A DNA stretch of 64,000 nucleotides from an uncultured Aquimarina sp. (GTDB lineage Bacteria > Bacteroidota > Bacteroidia > Flavobacteriales > Flavobacteriaceae). The stretch spans positions 496,001 to 560,000 of the forward strand of contig CANLEM010000003.1 of the NCBI GenBank assembly GCA_947489685.1. Reading direction: 5' to 3'. This document shows positions 9,810-19,461 of the stretch, piece after piece (within the stretch, counting starts at the first letter, position 1; every line of letters starts with the position of its first letter). A program made the position numbers and the translations under genes. The notes under the pieces were generated by a model, which searched no databases, was not told where the DNA came from, and saw nothing but the letters and a program-made list of their open reading frames with translations.

Positions 9810-11080
9810 TCAACAAAAAAGTTCTGGCAATTATTTTGGGTGGTGGACAAGGCTCCCGATTATTCCCTCTTACAGAAAAACGTTCAAAGCCAGCAGTATC
9901 TATTGCAGGGAAATATAGATTAGTCGATATTCCTATTTCTAATTGTATTCATTGCGATATTAAGAGAATGTTCGTGCTAACTCAGTTTAATTCGGCTTCG
10001 TTAAACAGGCATATTAAAAACACCTACCTTTTTAGTTCTTTTAGTAATGCATTTGTTGATATATTGGCTGCCGAGCAAACTCCGGATAACAAAACTTGGT
10101 ATCAAGGTACAGCCGATGCAGTAAGACAATCGATGCACCATTTGTTAAACCATGAGTTTGAATATGCAATGATTTTATCTGGTGATCAACTCTATCAAAT
10201 GGATTTTAACGACATGTTGAATTCTCATATAAATAAAGGAGCAGAAATTTCTATTGCGACATTGCCCGTAACAGCAAAAGAAGCTACTTCTTTTGGGATA
10301 CTTAAAACAGATGATGATAGCTTTATTTCTTCATTTGTAGAAAAACCAAGTTCAGACAAGTTACCAGGTTGGGAGTCCGAAGTTAGCGAAGAAATGAAAA
10401 ATGAAAACAGACACTATCTTGCATCTATGGGTATTTATATATTCAATAAGCAATTACTTATAGATCTAATGTCTAACCCGGATACGATAGATTTTGGAAA
10501 AGAAATTATTCCTCAATCGATTCATAAAAACAAAGTATTGGCTTATCAGTATGAAGGTTATTGGACCGATATAGGTAATGTATCTGCTTTTTTTGATGCT
10601 AATATTAGTTTGACTGATGACGTTCCTCAGTTTGATTTGTTTAATGGCTCAAAAAATATTTTAACACGTCCTCGTATACTTCCACCTTCAAAAATTTCAG
10701 GAACATTACTAAACAAAGCTATGATTGCTGAGGGTTGTATTATTAATGCCAAAGAAATTGAACGATCAGTAATAGGTATTCGTTCGAGAATAGGAAAGAA
10801 TACAATCATTAAAAACACCTATATGATTGGTAGTAATTCCTATCAGGATATTCAGGAATTAACAACAAATATGCATGACGGAGTACCTTCAAATGGTGTT
10901 GGGGACGATTGTTATATCAATAACGCTATTATAGACAAAGATGTATCCATTGGGAATAATGTTCATATAGAAGGAGGAACCCATTTAGAAGACACCGAAG
11001 AAGCCGATTATGTGATCAAAGATGGAGTTGTTGTTATCAAGAGTAGATCTGTAATACCAGATAATTTCAGATTAGAATAG
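9806..11080 (+). CDS. glgC: Glucose-1-phosphate adenylyltransferase
   Basis: ADP-glucose pyrophosphorylase (424 residues), which makes ADP-glucose from ATP and glucose-1-phosphate and is usually the regulated step of glycogen synthesis. The N-terminal nucleotidyltransferase domain has GGGQGSRLFPLTEKRSKPAV and KYRLVDIPISNC. WYQGTADAVRQ is the catalytic-loop region, and SFVEKPS and GYWTDIGN are sugar-phosphate-binding elements. The C-terminal 130 residues form the left-handed beta-helix domain. The start overlaps the glgA stop by 4 bp; glgB follows 90 bp later. Confidence 0.96.
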   Translation: MINKKVLAIILGGGQGSRLFPLTEKRSKPAVSIAGKYRLVDIPISNCIHCDIKRMFVLTQFNSASLNRHIKNTYLFSSFSNAFVDILAAEQTPDNKTWYQGTADAVRQSMHHLLNHEFEYAMILSGDQLYQMDFNDMLNSHINKGAEISIATLPVTAKEATSFGILKTDDDSFISSFVEKPSSDKLPGWESEVSEEMKNENRHYLASMGIYIFNKQLLIDLMSNPDTIDFGKEIIPQSIHKNKVLAYQYEGYWTDIGNVSAFFDANISLTDDVPQFDLFNGSKNILTRPRILPPSKISGTLLNKAMIAEGCIINAKEIERSVIGIRSRIGKNTIIKNTYMIGSNSYQDIQELTTNMHDGVPSNGVGDDCYINNAIIDKDVSIGNNVHIEGGTHLEDTEEADYVIKDGVVVIKSRSVIPDNFRLE

Positions 11081-11170
11081 TATATATGTCGTTATGCAGG
11101 CAATACATTAGATATTTAGGAAATCGCAAATGGAAAATTTTCCGCTCCAGTCATGTTTTAAAAATTGTAA

Positions 11171-13078
11171 ATGGGTAAGGTAGTAGCACATAGCTTCTTT
11201 TCGGATTTTGATATTAATCTTTTTAAGGGAGGTAAACATTATCGTTTGTATGAGAAATTTGGTTCTCATATTACTACTGTTGATGGAGTAGAAGGTACTT
11301 ATTTTGCTGTTTGGGCACCATCAGCCAAATCTATTTCTGTTATCGGTGATTTTAATTTTTGGCAAGAAGGAGAGCATGAACTTAATGTGCGTTGGGATGA
11401 ATCCGGAATATGGGAAGGTTTTATTCCTGGTGCCGGAAAAGGAAGTGTTTATAAATATAAAATACAGTCTCACCATAACGATATAATTACCGAAAAAGCA
11501 GACCCATATGCAAGACGCTGCGAGCATCCACCAAAAACTGCCTCTATAGTTTGGGATAGCATTTATGATTGGAAAGACAAGGAGTGGATGAAAAAACGAA
11601 AAAAACATAATGCATTAGAAGCGCCTTTTTCGGTTTATGAAGTTCATTTAAGTTCTTGGAAAAGAAAAATAGAAGAAAACAGATCCTTATCCTATGTAGA
11701 ATTAGCAGATGAATTGGTAGCTTATGTGAAAGAAATGGAATTTACTCATGTAGAGTTAATGCCCATAATGGAGTATCCATATGATCCATCATGGGGCTAT
11801 CAACTTACAGGTTATTTTGCTCCAACATCTCGTTTTGGATATCCAGAAGAGTTTAAATTATTGGTAGATAAATTACATCAAAATGACATAGGTATTATTC
11901 TAGATTGGGTACCCTCTCATTTCCCCGAAGATGCCCATGGGTTAGGTTTTTTTGATGGTACATGTTTGTATGAACACCCAGATAAAAGAAAAGGATATCA
12001 CCCGGATTGGAAAAGTTTAATTTTCAATTATGGAAGAAATGAAGTAAAGAGTTTTTTGATTAGCAATGCTATTTTTTGGTTAGATCAATATCACGCAGAT
12101 GGATTACGCGTAGATGCTGTGGCATCTATGCTCTTTTTGGATTATTCTCGTAATGAAGGAGAGTGGGAACCTAATATTTATGGGGGCAGAGAGAATCTAG
12201 AGGCGATTACATTTATTAAAGAGTTGAATGAGGAAGTATATGCCAGTTTTCCGGATGTACAAACAATTGCAGAAGAATCTACATCGTATCCTATGGTATC
12301 CAAACCTACATTTGTAGGAGGTCTAGGTTTTGGTATGAAATGGATGATGGGGTGGATGCATGATACGTTGCAATACTTTGGAAAAGAGTCGATATATCGC
12401 AAACATCACCAAAATGATCTTACCTTCAGTATGACATATGCCTTTACCGAAAACTTTATGTTGCCATTATCACATGATGAAGTGGTATATGGCAAGCGCA
12501 GTATTATTGGGAGGATGCCGGGAGATGAATGGCAAAAATTTGCAAACCTTAGATTGTTGTATAGCTATATGTTTACACATCCTGGCGCAAATTTATTGTT
12601 TATGGGAGCAGAGATCGGGCAGCATGGAGAATGGGATTTTCAGAAAAGTTTAGATTGGTATATACTTGATTATGATTTTCATGCGGGGATTAAAGCTGTA
12701 GTAAAAGAACTTAATCATCTTTATAAAAATCAACCAGCATTATACCAAAAACAATTTAGCGTAGATGGTTTTGAATGGATTAGCCATGATGATCATGAAA
12801 ATTCTGTAATTTCCTATATTCGAAAAGGGAATTATGATAAAGATAACCTCATAGTGGTTTGTAATTGTACTCCAATGCCGAGAACAAATTACCGTATTGG
12901 ATTACCTGCTCATGGAAAATTAGTAGAGGTATTTAATAGTGATCAAAAGAAGTATGGCGGTAGCGGTGTTTCTAACCAAAAAGAGCTTAATATATCTCAA
13001 AACGAATGGCAATATCGAGAGTATTCAGCAGAGATTATTTTACCACCTTTGGGAGTAGTTGTTTTTAAAATAGAATAG
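11171..13078 (+). CDS. glgB: 1,4-alpha-glucan branching enzyme (GH13)
   Basis: A 635-residue GH13 branching enzyme that makes alpha-1,6 branches in glycogen. The CBM48 domain lies at about 25-125 (YFAVWAPSAKSISVIGDFN). In the catalytic barrel, DGLRVDAV gives the nucleophile Asp315 and IAEES the acid/base Glu368; LSHDEV follows near residue 436. The C-terminal all-beta domain covers about 535-635. It is third in the glg set. At 635 residues it lacks the extra N1 domain of long branching enzymes such as that of E. coli. No glgP or glgX accompanies it, so glycogen breakdown is encoded elsewhere or handled by the GH31 enzyme. Confidence 0.96.
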   Translation: MGKVVAHSFFSDFDINLFKGGKHYRLYEKFGSHITTVDGVEGTYFAVWAPSAKSISVIGDFNFWQEGEHELNVRWDESGIWEGFIPGAGKGSVYKYKIQSHHNDIITEKADPYARRCEHPPKTASIVWDSIYDWKDKEWMKKRKKHNALEAPFSVYEVHLSSWKRKIEENRSLSYVELADELVAYVKEMEFTHVELMPIMEYPYDPSWGYQLTGYFAPTSRFGYPEEFKLLVDKLHQNDIGIILDWVPSHFPEDAHGLGFFDGTCLYEHPDKRKGYHPDWKSLIFNYGRNEVKSFLISNAIFWLDQYHADGLRVDAVASMLFLDYSRNEGEWEPNIYGGRENLEAITFIKELNEEVYASFPDVQTIAEESTSYPMVSKPTFVGGLGFGMKWMMGWMHDTLQYFGKESIYRKHHQNDLTFSMTYAFTENFMLPLSHDEVVYGKRSIIGRMPGDEWQKFANLRLLYSYMFTHPGANLLFMGAEIGQHGEWDFQKSLDWYILDYDFHAGIKAVVKELNHLYKNQPALYQKQFSVDGFEWISHDDHENSVISYIRKGNYDKDNLIVVCNCTPMPRTNYRIGLPAHGKLVEVFNSDQKKYGGSGVSNQKELNISQNEWQYREYSAEIILPPLGVVVFKIE

Positions 13079-13148
13079 TATTTTTTTTGAATCTATAATA
13101 GGTTTTAAAATACTGATTTTTAAATAATTGTTAATTATGGTTTGTCTC

Positions 13149-13156
13149 AAACGTTT
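13149..13156. promoter_or_regulatory. Possible LacI-family operator core (AAACGTTT)
   Basis: The perfect 8-bp palindrome AAACGTTT, in the context CTCAAACGTTTTCGTTGA, lies about 100 bp upstream of the GH31 gene. Sugar-responsive LacI/GalR-family regulators often bind palindromes with a central CG of this type. A single 8-mer in AT-rich DNA is weak evidence, and no LacI-type gene is in the window. Confidence 0.25.
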
Positions 13157-13255
13157 TCGTTGATTTTTCTTGATAAATAGTGAGAACTATCGTTTCGAAA
13201 CTGACCAAGATATTGTTCTTTTACATACCCAAGTCAAATTGAAAAAGAGAAATAT

Positions 13256-15661
13256 ATGATCACCAATACAGAATTAGAGCAAAAGGGAAATTTGTTTCCA
13301 GGTAAAATAACTTCTTTCTCTCAACATGTTGATAAAATACATTTCTATACCGAGAACGGAGTCATACTTCAGGTTACAATTTTAAGAGGAAGCGTAATTC
13401 GTTTTAGATACGCAACCGATAATAATTTTGAAAAAGATTTCTCTTATGCCATTAGCGATGATGGAGCAAGAGGTTATAGTAAATTAGAGGTAGAAGAACA
13501 TGATTCTCATTATGCTATAATAACATTAAGAGTAAAGATTGTAATTGGTAAAAATGATTTAAAGACCGCTATTTACGATCTTGAAGGAAATGTAATCTGT
13601 AAAGATGATTGGGGTTTTCATTGGGAGCAAAGTTATGAATATGGTGGTAACATAGTAAAAATGAGTAAATCGGCTCCGCAAGGAGAGTGTTACTACGGGC
13701 TTGGTGATAAACCAATGCACCTTAACTTAAAAGGAAAGAGAATAGAAAATTGGGCTACAGATCAATACGCATTTGGTAAAGATCAGGATCCACTATACAA
13801 AAGTGTTCCTTTTTATATAGGGATGTATGAAGAACGAGCATATGGTATTTTCTTTGATAATACATTTAGAACATTTTTTGATTTCTGTCATGAACGAAGA
13901 AATGTAACCAGTTTTTGGGCGCAAGGAGGTGAAATGAATTATTACTTTTTCTATGGGCCTACCATGCAAGACGTCGTAACACGTTATACAGATTTAACGG
14001 GTAAGCCAGAATTACCTCCTTTGTGGGCACTTGGATATCACCAGTGTAAATGGAGTTACTATCCAGAAAGTAAGGTAAAAGAGGTGACCAATAAATTTAG
14101 AGAACTTCAAATTCCTTGCGATGCCATTTATCTCGATATAGATTATATGGAAGGCTTTAGATGTTTTACTTGGAGTAAAGAGTACTTTCCTGATCCTAAA
14201 CGAATGGTAGCCGAGCTGGCAGAAGATGGTTTTAAAACTGTTGTTATTATAGATCCAGGGATTAAAATTGATGATGATTATTCGATTTACAAAGAGGCTA
14301 TAGAAAAGGATTATTTCTGCAAACGTGCAGATGGTCCGTATATGAGAGGTAAAGTATGGCCGGGAGAGTGCTATTTTCCAGATTTCACGAATCCCGAAGT
14401 GAGAGAATGGTGGTCTGGATTGTTTAAAGAGATTATTGATGAGATAGGAGTGAAGGGGGTATGGAATGATATGAATGAGCCTGCTGTTATGGAAGTGCCA
14501 GGAAAAACCTTTCCCGATGATGTCCGCCATAACTATGATGGTAACCCTTGTAGTCACAGGAAAGCACATAATATTTACGGTACTCAAATGGCAAGGGCTA
14601 CTTATGAAGGCGTAAAACAATTCGCATATCCTAAACGTCCTTTTATTATAACAAGGTCGGCTTATTCTGGAGCACAACGGTATACTTCCTCTTGGACAGG
14701 AGATAATATTGCAACCTGGGAGCATCTTTGGATAGCTAATATCCAGGCACAACGCATGAGCATGAGTGGCATGTCGTTTACAGGTAGTGATATTGGTGGT
14801 TTTGCAGAACATCCAACGGGTGAGTTATATACAAGGTGGATTCAACTAGGAGTATTTCATCCTTTTTGCCGTACACATTCTTCTGGAGATCATGGTAATC
14901 AAGAACCTTGGACATTTGGCGAAGAAGTAGTGGCGGTTACTCGTAAGTTTGTAGAGCTTAGATATCAATTATTACCTTATTTGTATACCATGTTTTGGGA
15001 ATACGCAGAAGAAGGTATACCTATGTTAAAACCATTAGTTCTTTTTGATCAATATGATCCGCAAACCCACTATAGAACAGATGAATTTGTTTTCGGAAAT
15101 CAAATTTTAGTGTGTCCCGTACAAGAACCCAACTCAAAAGGAAGGCGGATGTATATTCCAAGAGGTAATTGGTATAATTACTGGACAAGAGCATATGTAA
15201 AAGGAGGAATGGAACAATGGGTAGATGCAGATTTGGATATCATTCCTTTATTTGTAAAAGAAGGAGCAATTATCCCTAAGTACCCAGTACAGCAATATGT
15301 TGGAGAAAAGGAAATAGAAGAATTGAAACTCGAGGTCTATTATAAATTAGGAAACAAAGAAGTCTCCAAAGTTTTTGAAGATGCTCAAGATGGGTATGAT
15401 TATGTAAAAGGACGATTTAGTCTTAGAAGTTTCTCTTTTACAGGAAAAGAAAATGAAGTAATTATCCAGCACCATAAAACCGGAAGTTACGTTACGGGTT
15501 ATGAGACGTTCAAAGTGGAATTAATTGGGTTACCATTTGATATTAAAGAGGTAGAGTTAGATAATGTTGTTGTTGATTTAGATAGTATTAAGTTTGATAG
15601 TGAAAAAAACACCATAGTAATTCCAAAAGATTTTCATGAACTTCATATTATAGCCAAGTAA
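13256..15661 (+). CDS. GH31 alpha-glucosidase
   Basis: An 801-residue glycoside hydrolase family 31 enzyme releasing alpha-linked glucose from maltodextrins or related glucans. An N-terminal galactose-mutarotase-like beta-sandwich (to about 240) is followed by the barrel: PPLWALGYHQCKWSYYPE, DAIYLDIDYM, then WNDMNEP with the nucleophile Asp405 and SWTGDN with the acid/base Asp483. GSDIGGF and the C-terminal beta domains complete the family pattern. There is no signal peptide, so the enzyme is probably cytosolic. Placed 180 bp after glgB, it fits intracellular glycogen or maltodextrin turnover. A 266-codon antisense frame inside it is a shadow. Confidence 0.93.
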   Translation: MITNTELEQKGNLFPGKITSFSQHVDKIHFYTENGVILQVTILRGSVIRFRYATDNNFEKDFSYAISDDGARGYSKLEVEEHDSHYAIITLRVKIVIGKNDLKTAIYDLEGNVICKDDWGFHWEQSYEYGGNIVKMSKSAPQGECYYGLGDKPMHLNLKGKRIENWATDQYAFGKDQDPLYKSVPFYIGMYEERAYGIFFDNTFRTFFDFCHERRNVTSFWAQGGEMNYYFFYGPTMQDVVTRYTDLTGKPELPPLWALGYHQCKWSYYPESKVKEVTNKFRELQIPCDAIYLDIDYMEGFRCFTWSKEYFPDPKRMVAELAEDGFKTVVIIDPGIKIDDDYSIYKEAIEKDYFCKRADGPYMRGKVWPGECYFPDFTNPEVREWWSGLFKEIIDEIGVKGVWNDMNEPAVMEVPGKTFPDDVRHNYDGNPCSHRKAHNIYGTQMARATYEGVKQFAYPKRPFIITRSAYSGAQRYTSSWTGDNIATWEHLWIANIQAQRMSMSGMSFTGSDIGGFAEHPTGELYTRWIQLGVFHPFCRTHSSGDHGNQEPWTFGEEVVAVTRKFVELRYQLLPYLYTMFWEYAEEGIPMLKPLVLFDQYDPQTHYRTDEFVFGNQILVCPVQEPNSKGRRMYIPRGNWYNYWTRAYVKGGMEQWVDADLDIIPLFVKEGAIIPKYPVQQYVGEKEIEELKLEVYYKLGNKEVSKVFEDAQDGYDYVKGRFSLRSFSFTGKENEVIIQHHKTGSYVTGYETFKVELIGLPFDIKEVELDNVVVDLDSIKFDSEKNTIVIPKDFHELHIIAK

Positions 15662-15784
15662 TGCCTTTTATCGGTTAATAGCGCAATTTATGGACTTTTT
15701 GCAATAATTATTCTCCTCTCTGTTTGAAGGTGGTGTGTTATTTTCGTAATTTTAACTTTAGAATCTTACTTGATAACAATACTT

Positions 15785-16606
15785 ATGAATACAAGAAAAT
15801 CTATAGTGATAATGGGTACAATACTTTTGTTTATGTCTTGTGCTACTAATCCTTTTACAGGTAAACAGACCTTGGCTTTGGTGCCTAATTCGCAAATTTT
15901 GCCGATGGCTTTTCAACAGTATAACCAATTCTTAGGAGAAAATAAGGTGGTAAAAGGTACATCTGATGCAGAAATGATAACTCGTGTGGGTCAAAGAATT
16001 TCTAAAGCTTCCGAACGTTGGTTAAATGCCAATGGTTATGCAGGATATTTAAAAGATTATAAATGGGAATATAATTTGGTAGAAGATAAAGCCGTGAACG
16101 CATGGTGTATGCCTGGAGGAAAAATTGTTTTTTATACAGGGATTCTTCCAATTGCGAAAAATGAAACGGGGATTGCTGCCGTAATGGGACACGAGGTTGC
16201 TCATGCATTAGCAAATCATGGTCAGCAGAGAATGAGTGCATCTCAAATTCAACAAGTTGCAGGGGCTGCTACAGCGGTTGCTGTTAGTGGTAAAGATCAA
16301 AAAACACAACAAATTGTAGGTACGGCTTTTGGACTAGGAAGTCAATTTGGGGTTATGTTACCATTTAGTAGAAGTCATGAAACTGAAGCCGATAGAATTG
16401 GATTGCAATTAATGGCTATTGCAGGGTATAATCCTGATGAAGCCGCCAATTTATGGAGACGAATGAAAGCCAATAGTGGTGGTCAAGCTCCTCCAGAGTT
16501 TATGAGTACGCATCCATCTAGTGATACTAGAATTTCAAACCTTACAGCATGGGCACCGGCTGCAAAAGCCGAAGCCAAGAAATTTGGAGTTACAACCTTT
16601 AAATAA
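15785..16606 (+). CDS. M48 family metallopeptidase (lipoprotein, LoiP/YggG-like)
   Basis: A 273-residue zinc peptidase anchored as a lipoprotein. The ATG at 15785 gives a compact signal peptide with lipobox LFMSC (Cys19). The zinc site is HEVAH (about 136-140) in VMGHEVAHALANHG, with the downstream ligand Glu in SHETEADRIGL. LPFSRSHETEAD and FMSTHPSSDTRI are typical of the LoiP/BepA-like M48C group, periplasmic proteases that help outer-membrane quality control. The gene stands alone with an intrinsic terminator just after it. Confidence 0.92.
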   Translation: MNTRKSIVIMGTILLFMSCATNPFTGKQTLALVPNSQILPMAFQQYNQFLGENKVVKGTSDAEMITRVGQRISKASERWLNANGYAGYLKDYKWEYNLVEDKAVNAWCMPGGKIVFYTGILPIAKNETGIAAVMGHEVAHALANHGQQRMSASQIQQVAGAATAVAVSGKDQKTQQIVGTAFGLGSQFGVMLPFSRSHETEADRIGLQLMAIAGYNPDEAANLWRRMKANSGGQAPPEFMSTHPSSDTRISNLTAWAPAAKAEAKKFGVTTFK

Positions 16607-16647
16607 TTGTAAAGTTTACTTTCTTAAAAAGATTATACTTAATTTAG

Positions 16648-16684
16648 AAGCTGTTCTGAAACAATTCGGGACAGCTTTTTTTAT
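16648..16684 (+). terminator. Intrinsic terminator after the M48 peptidase gene
   Basis: Stem AAGCTGTTC pairs with GGACAGCTT (one G-T pair), followed by a run of T. It ends 6 bp before the start codon of the next gene, so that gene needs a promoter overlapping the terminator or is expressed by read-through. Confidence 0.8.
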
Positions 16685-16689
16685 AAAAT

Positions 16690-18012
16690 ATGAGGAAAAC
16701 TTTACCAAAAGGGCATAAAAAACTTCTTAATGCTTGGGCCTTCTACGATTGGGCTAATTCAGTATACAACCTAACAATTTCATCAGCGATATTTCCCATT
16801 TTTTGGGGAGCACTTACAATAGTAAGAGATGATCAAGATAATATTGTTAGTGATACAGTACGTTTTTTGGGTGTAGATTTCAATAATGATTCATTAATAA
16901 GTTATGTAACGGCCTTTGCATTTTTATTGGTGTCAATTATAAGTCCTTTCCTTTCAGGTATTGCAGATTATGTTGGGAATAAAAAGAACTTTTTAAAATT
17001 CTTTTGCTATTTGGGAGCTATATCCTGCATTGGATTGTATTGGTTTTCCTTAGAACACCTATGGTTTGGATTATTGTGCTACTTTTTAGCGCTTGTTGGT
17101 TTTTGGGCAAGTTTAGTTTTTTATAATTCTTATTTACCTGATATTGCTTTTCCAGAACAACAAGATGCAATTAGTGCCAAAGGGTATTCTTTGGGATATA
17201 TAGGTAGTGTTATTTTATTGATTATAAATCTAATTATGATCTTAAAATTTGAATGGTTTGGTTTTGAAGATGAAGGAGTTCCAACTCGACTTTCTTTTGT
17301 GATGGTAGGAGTATGGTGGATTCTATTTAGCCAATACACATATTATTATTTACCTAAAGGAAATAAGAAGGAAACATTAACAAAATCTATATTATTTAAT
17401 GGGTTTAAAGAACTTAAAATGATATGGAATGCACTTCGTAATGATTTGAGGTTGCGTAGGTATCTTAGTGCTTTTTTCGTTTATAGTATGGCGGTTCAAA
17501 CCATTATGTTGATTGCTACATATTTCGGAATAGAAGAATTGGATTGGGGAGATCAAAATGCAACAACTGGATTGATCATAAGTATATTATTGATTCAATT
17601 GGTGGCAGTTCTGGGAGCATTTCTAACGTCTAAAGCTTCATACAAATATGGTAATATAAGTACGCTAATCGTAATTAATTTTATTTGGATTGCGATATGT
17701 GTATACGCATATACAATTACAACACCAATTCAATTTTATATCACTGCTGCAGTCGTAGGACTGGTAATGGGAGGTATTCAGGCACTTTCTAGATCAACAT
17801 ACTCCAAGTTTTTACCAGAAAATGCTGTTGATACCGCATCTTATTTCAGTTTTTATGATGTTTCAGAAAAAATCGGAATTGTAATAGGAATGTTTTCTTA
17901 TGGAATCGTTGCACAAATGACAGGAAGCATACGATATTCTATCCTGTTTTTAATTTTATTTTTTGTAATCGGTCTTATTCTTTTATTTAGAGTACCCAGA
18001 AAGGATTCTTAA
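16690..18012 (+). CDS. MFS transporter, UMF1/Atg22-like family
   Basis: A 440-residue inner-membrane protein with about 12 transmembrane segments. The N-terminal LLNAWAFYDWANSVYNL and SYLPDIAFPEQQDA, together with GGIQALSRSTYSKFLPE in the C-terminal half, are hallmarks of the UMF1 family of major facilitator proteins, related to the vacuolar Atg22 amino-acid effluxer. The substrate is unknown for bacterial members. Flanked on both sides by intrinsic terminators, so it is a single-gene unit. Confidence 0.9.
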   Translation: MRKTLPKGHKKLLNAWAFYDWANSVYNLTISSAIFPIFWGALTIVRDDQDNIVSDTVRFLGVDFNNDSLISYVTAFAFLLVSIISPFLSGIADYVGNKKNFLKFFCYLGAISCIGLYWFSLEHLWFGLLCYFLALVGFWASLVFYNSYLPDIAFPEQQDAISAKGYSLGYIGSVILLIINLIMILKFEWFGFEDEGVPTRLSFVMVGVWWILFSQYTYYYLPKGNKKETLTKSILFNGFKELKMIWNALRNDLRLRRYLSAFFVYSMAVQTIMLIATYFGIEELDWGDQNATTGLIISILLIQLVAVLGAFLTSKASYKYGNISTLIVINFIWIAICVYAYTITTPIQFYITAAVVGLVMGGIQALSRSTYSKFLPENAVDTASYFSFYDVSEKIGIVIGMFSYGIVAQMTGSIRYSILFLILFFVIGLILLFRVPRKDS

Positions 18013-18033
18013 AGAAATATTAACTAAAGCATA

Positions 18034-18070
18034 AAAGGATAAAGCTTAACCACCTTTATCCTTTTTTTTT
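18034..18070 (+). terminator. Intrinsic terminator after the UMF1 transporter
   Basis: A perfect 11-bp stem, AAAGGATAAAG with CTTTATCCTTT, has a 9-base loop and continues into a T-run. Confidence 0.88.
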
Positions 18071-18190
18071 GCTTTTTATCTAAATTTTAGCGCTTATTTT
18101 TTGGGTAATAAGAAATGTTATTTTGAAATATAATAATATTGGAAACGTTAATGTTTATAGCTATTTTTATATAAATAAAATCTAACAACA

Positions 18191-18670
18191 ATGAAAAAAC
18201 TTATGTTAATGCTAGCGGTTATTGTACTGGCGTCCTGCAGTACTACACAACAAACTGTTATTGCAGCAAAGAAAACACTTAAAGGGGATTGGTCTTTAGA
18301 TAACATTTCTTATGACAGGGATGGTATTTTTGATGTAAATCTATATAATGATGCATCGGCTGAGTGTTTTACGGGTAGTGTTTGGAAATTTATTCCTAAT
18401 AATAATACAGGAAAATACGAAGTAAATCAAAGTAGTTGTACTTCTACAGGAGCTAGAAACTTTAGATTTACGATACCAAAGCCAGAAGCAAATGGAGAGT
18501 ATAGCTTTTTGTTTAAACCAATTAATGAAAAGAAAAAGAGTACTAATAATAATGCAGGTTACAGAATGGCATTAAAACATTTGGATGATGCTACTATGAC
18601 TTGGGCTATGACAGTGAGTTTAGAAGGTAAACCTTTTATAATCACGATGAATTTTAATAAAATACAATAA
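18191..18670 (+). CDS. Lipocalin-like lipoprotein
   Basis: A 159-residue lipoprotein: signal peptide MKKLMLMLAVIVLASC with the lipobox Cys16. The mature part begins with LKGDWSLDNISYDR, the start typical of lipocalin-like (lipocalin_4) proteins of Flavobacteriia, followed by beta-strand-rich sequence with paired cysteines (ECFTGS, SSCTSTG). It probably forms a small beta-barrel at the outer membrane; the ligand is unknown. It precedes the OmpA-family gene by 16 bp, so the two form an operon and may act together in the envelope. Confidence 0.8.
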   Translation: MKKLMLMLAVIVLASCSTTQQTVIAAKKTLKGDWSLDNISYDRDGIFDVNLYNDASAECFTGSVWKFIPNNNTGKYEVNQSSCTSTGARNFRFTIPKPEANGEYSFLFKPINEKKKSTNNNAGYRMALKHLDDATMTWAMTVSLEGKPFIITMNFNKIQ

Positions 18671-18686
18671 TTCAAATCTTTATACA

Positions 18687-19382
18687 ATGATGAATACAAA
18701 TCTTAAAAAAATAGGAGTTGCATTAATGGCTGTAGCTATGCTTACAAGTTGTGATGCAGTCCAAAATGCAAATAATACTCAAAAAGGAGCGGTTATAGGA
18801 ACGGCAGCAGGAGCAGTACTTGGTGGAATTATTGGAAACAATGTTAAAGGCAAAAACTCTGCATTAGGAGCAGTACTTGGTGGAGTTGTTGGTGGAGTTG
18901 CCGGTGGTGTAATCGGTAAGCAAATGGATAAACAAGCTCAAAAGATTGAGTCAGAAATCCCAGGTGCCGAGGTAACTAGAGTTGGAGAAGGGATTGATGT
19001 GGTTTTTGATGAGAATAGTGGTGTATATTTTGAGACCAACAAATCAAATGTTAATGCCAAATCTAAAGCTAATCTTAATAAGTTAGCAGGAATTTTTAAA
19101 GAGTATCCAGATACTAATATTATTGTAGAAGGTCACACAGATAGTTCTGGAGATGATAGTTATAATATGACTTTATCTCAAAAGAGAGCAAATGCTGTAG
19201 CCGACTACTTAGTTTCGCAAGGAATAAGCAAAACTCGTTTAACTATATATGCTCATGGTGAGACGTTGCCAAAGTATGATAATGGAACTGCCGAAGGAAG
19301 AGCCAAAAACAGAAGAGTCGAACTTGGTATCGTTGCTAATGAGAAAATGAAAAAAGATGCGCAAGAGCAGGTAAAACAATAG
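18687..19382 (+). CDS. OmpA family lipoprotein with glycine-zipper region
   Basis: A 231-residue protein with signal peptide and lipobox LTSC, a Gly/Ala-rich glycine-zipper segment (about 33-85, with repeated GAVLGG) likely inserted in the membrane, and a C-terminal OmpA/MotB peptidoglycan-binding domain (about 105-220) with VEGHTDSSGDDSYNM, LSQKRANAVADYL and KNRRVEL. It resembles the YiaD/PAL-like group that links the outer membrane to peptidoglycan. Downstream partner of the lipocalin-like gene. Confidence 0.92.
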   Translation: MMNTNLKKIGVALMAVAMLTSCDAVQNANNTQKGAVIGTAAGAVLGGIIGNNVKGKNSALGAVLGGVVGGVAGGVIGKQMDKQAQKIESEIPGAEVTRVGEGIDVVFDENSGVYFETNKSNVNAKSKANLNKLAGIFKEYPDTNIIVEGHTDSSGDDSYNMTLSQKRANAVADYLVSQGISKTRLTIYAHGETLPKYDNGTAEGRAKNRRVELGIVANEKMKKDAQEQVKQ

Positions 19383-19400
19383 TTTTCTGTAATTAAATAT

Positions 19401-19433
19401 AAAAAACCCCGACTATATAGTTGGGGTTTTTTT
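19401..19433 (+). terminator. Intrinsic terminator after the OmpA-family gene
   Basis: A nearly perfect palindrome: A-run, CCCC, a central ACTATATAGT, GGGG, then a T-run. The symmetric A and T runs make it potentially bidirectional. It insulates the biosynthetic operon that starts 30 bp downstream. Confidence 0.9.
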
Positions 19434-19461
19434 ATGCTCAAATTTTGTGTATCTTCATTTA

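Noticed and set aside
14012..14812. Long antisense reading frame (266 codons) inside the GH31 gene
   Set aside because: It lies entirely within a strongly conserved gene, its translation has no recognisable motif, and codon bias explains the open frame.
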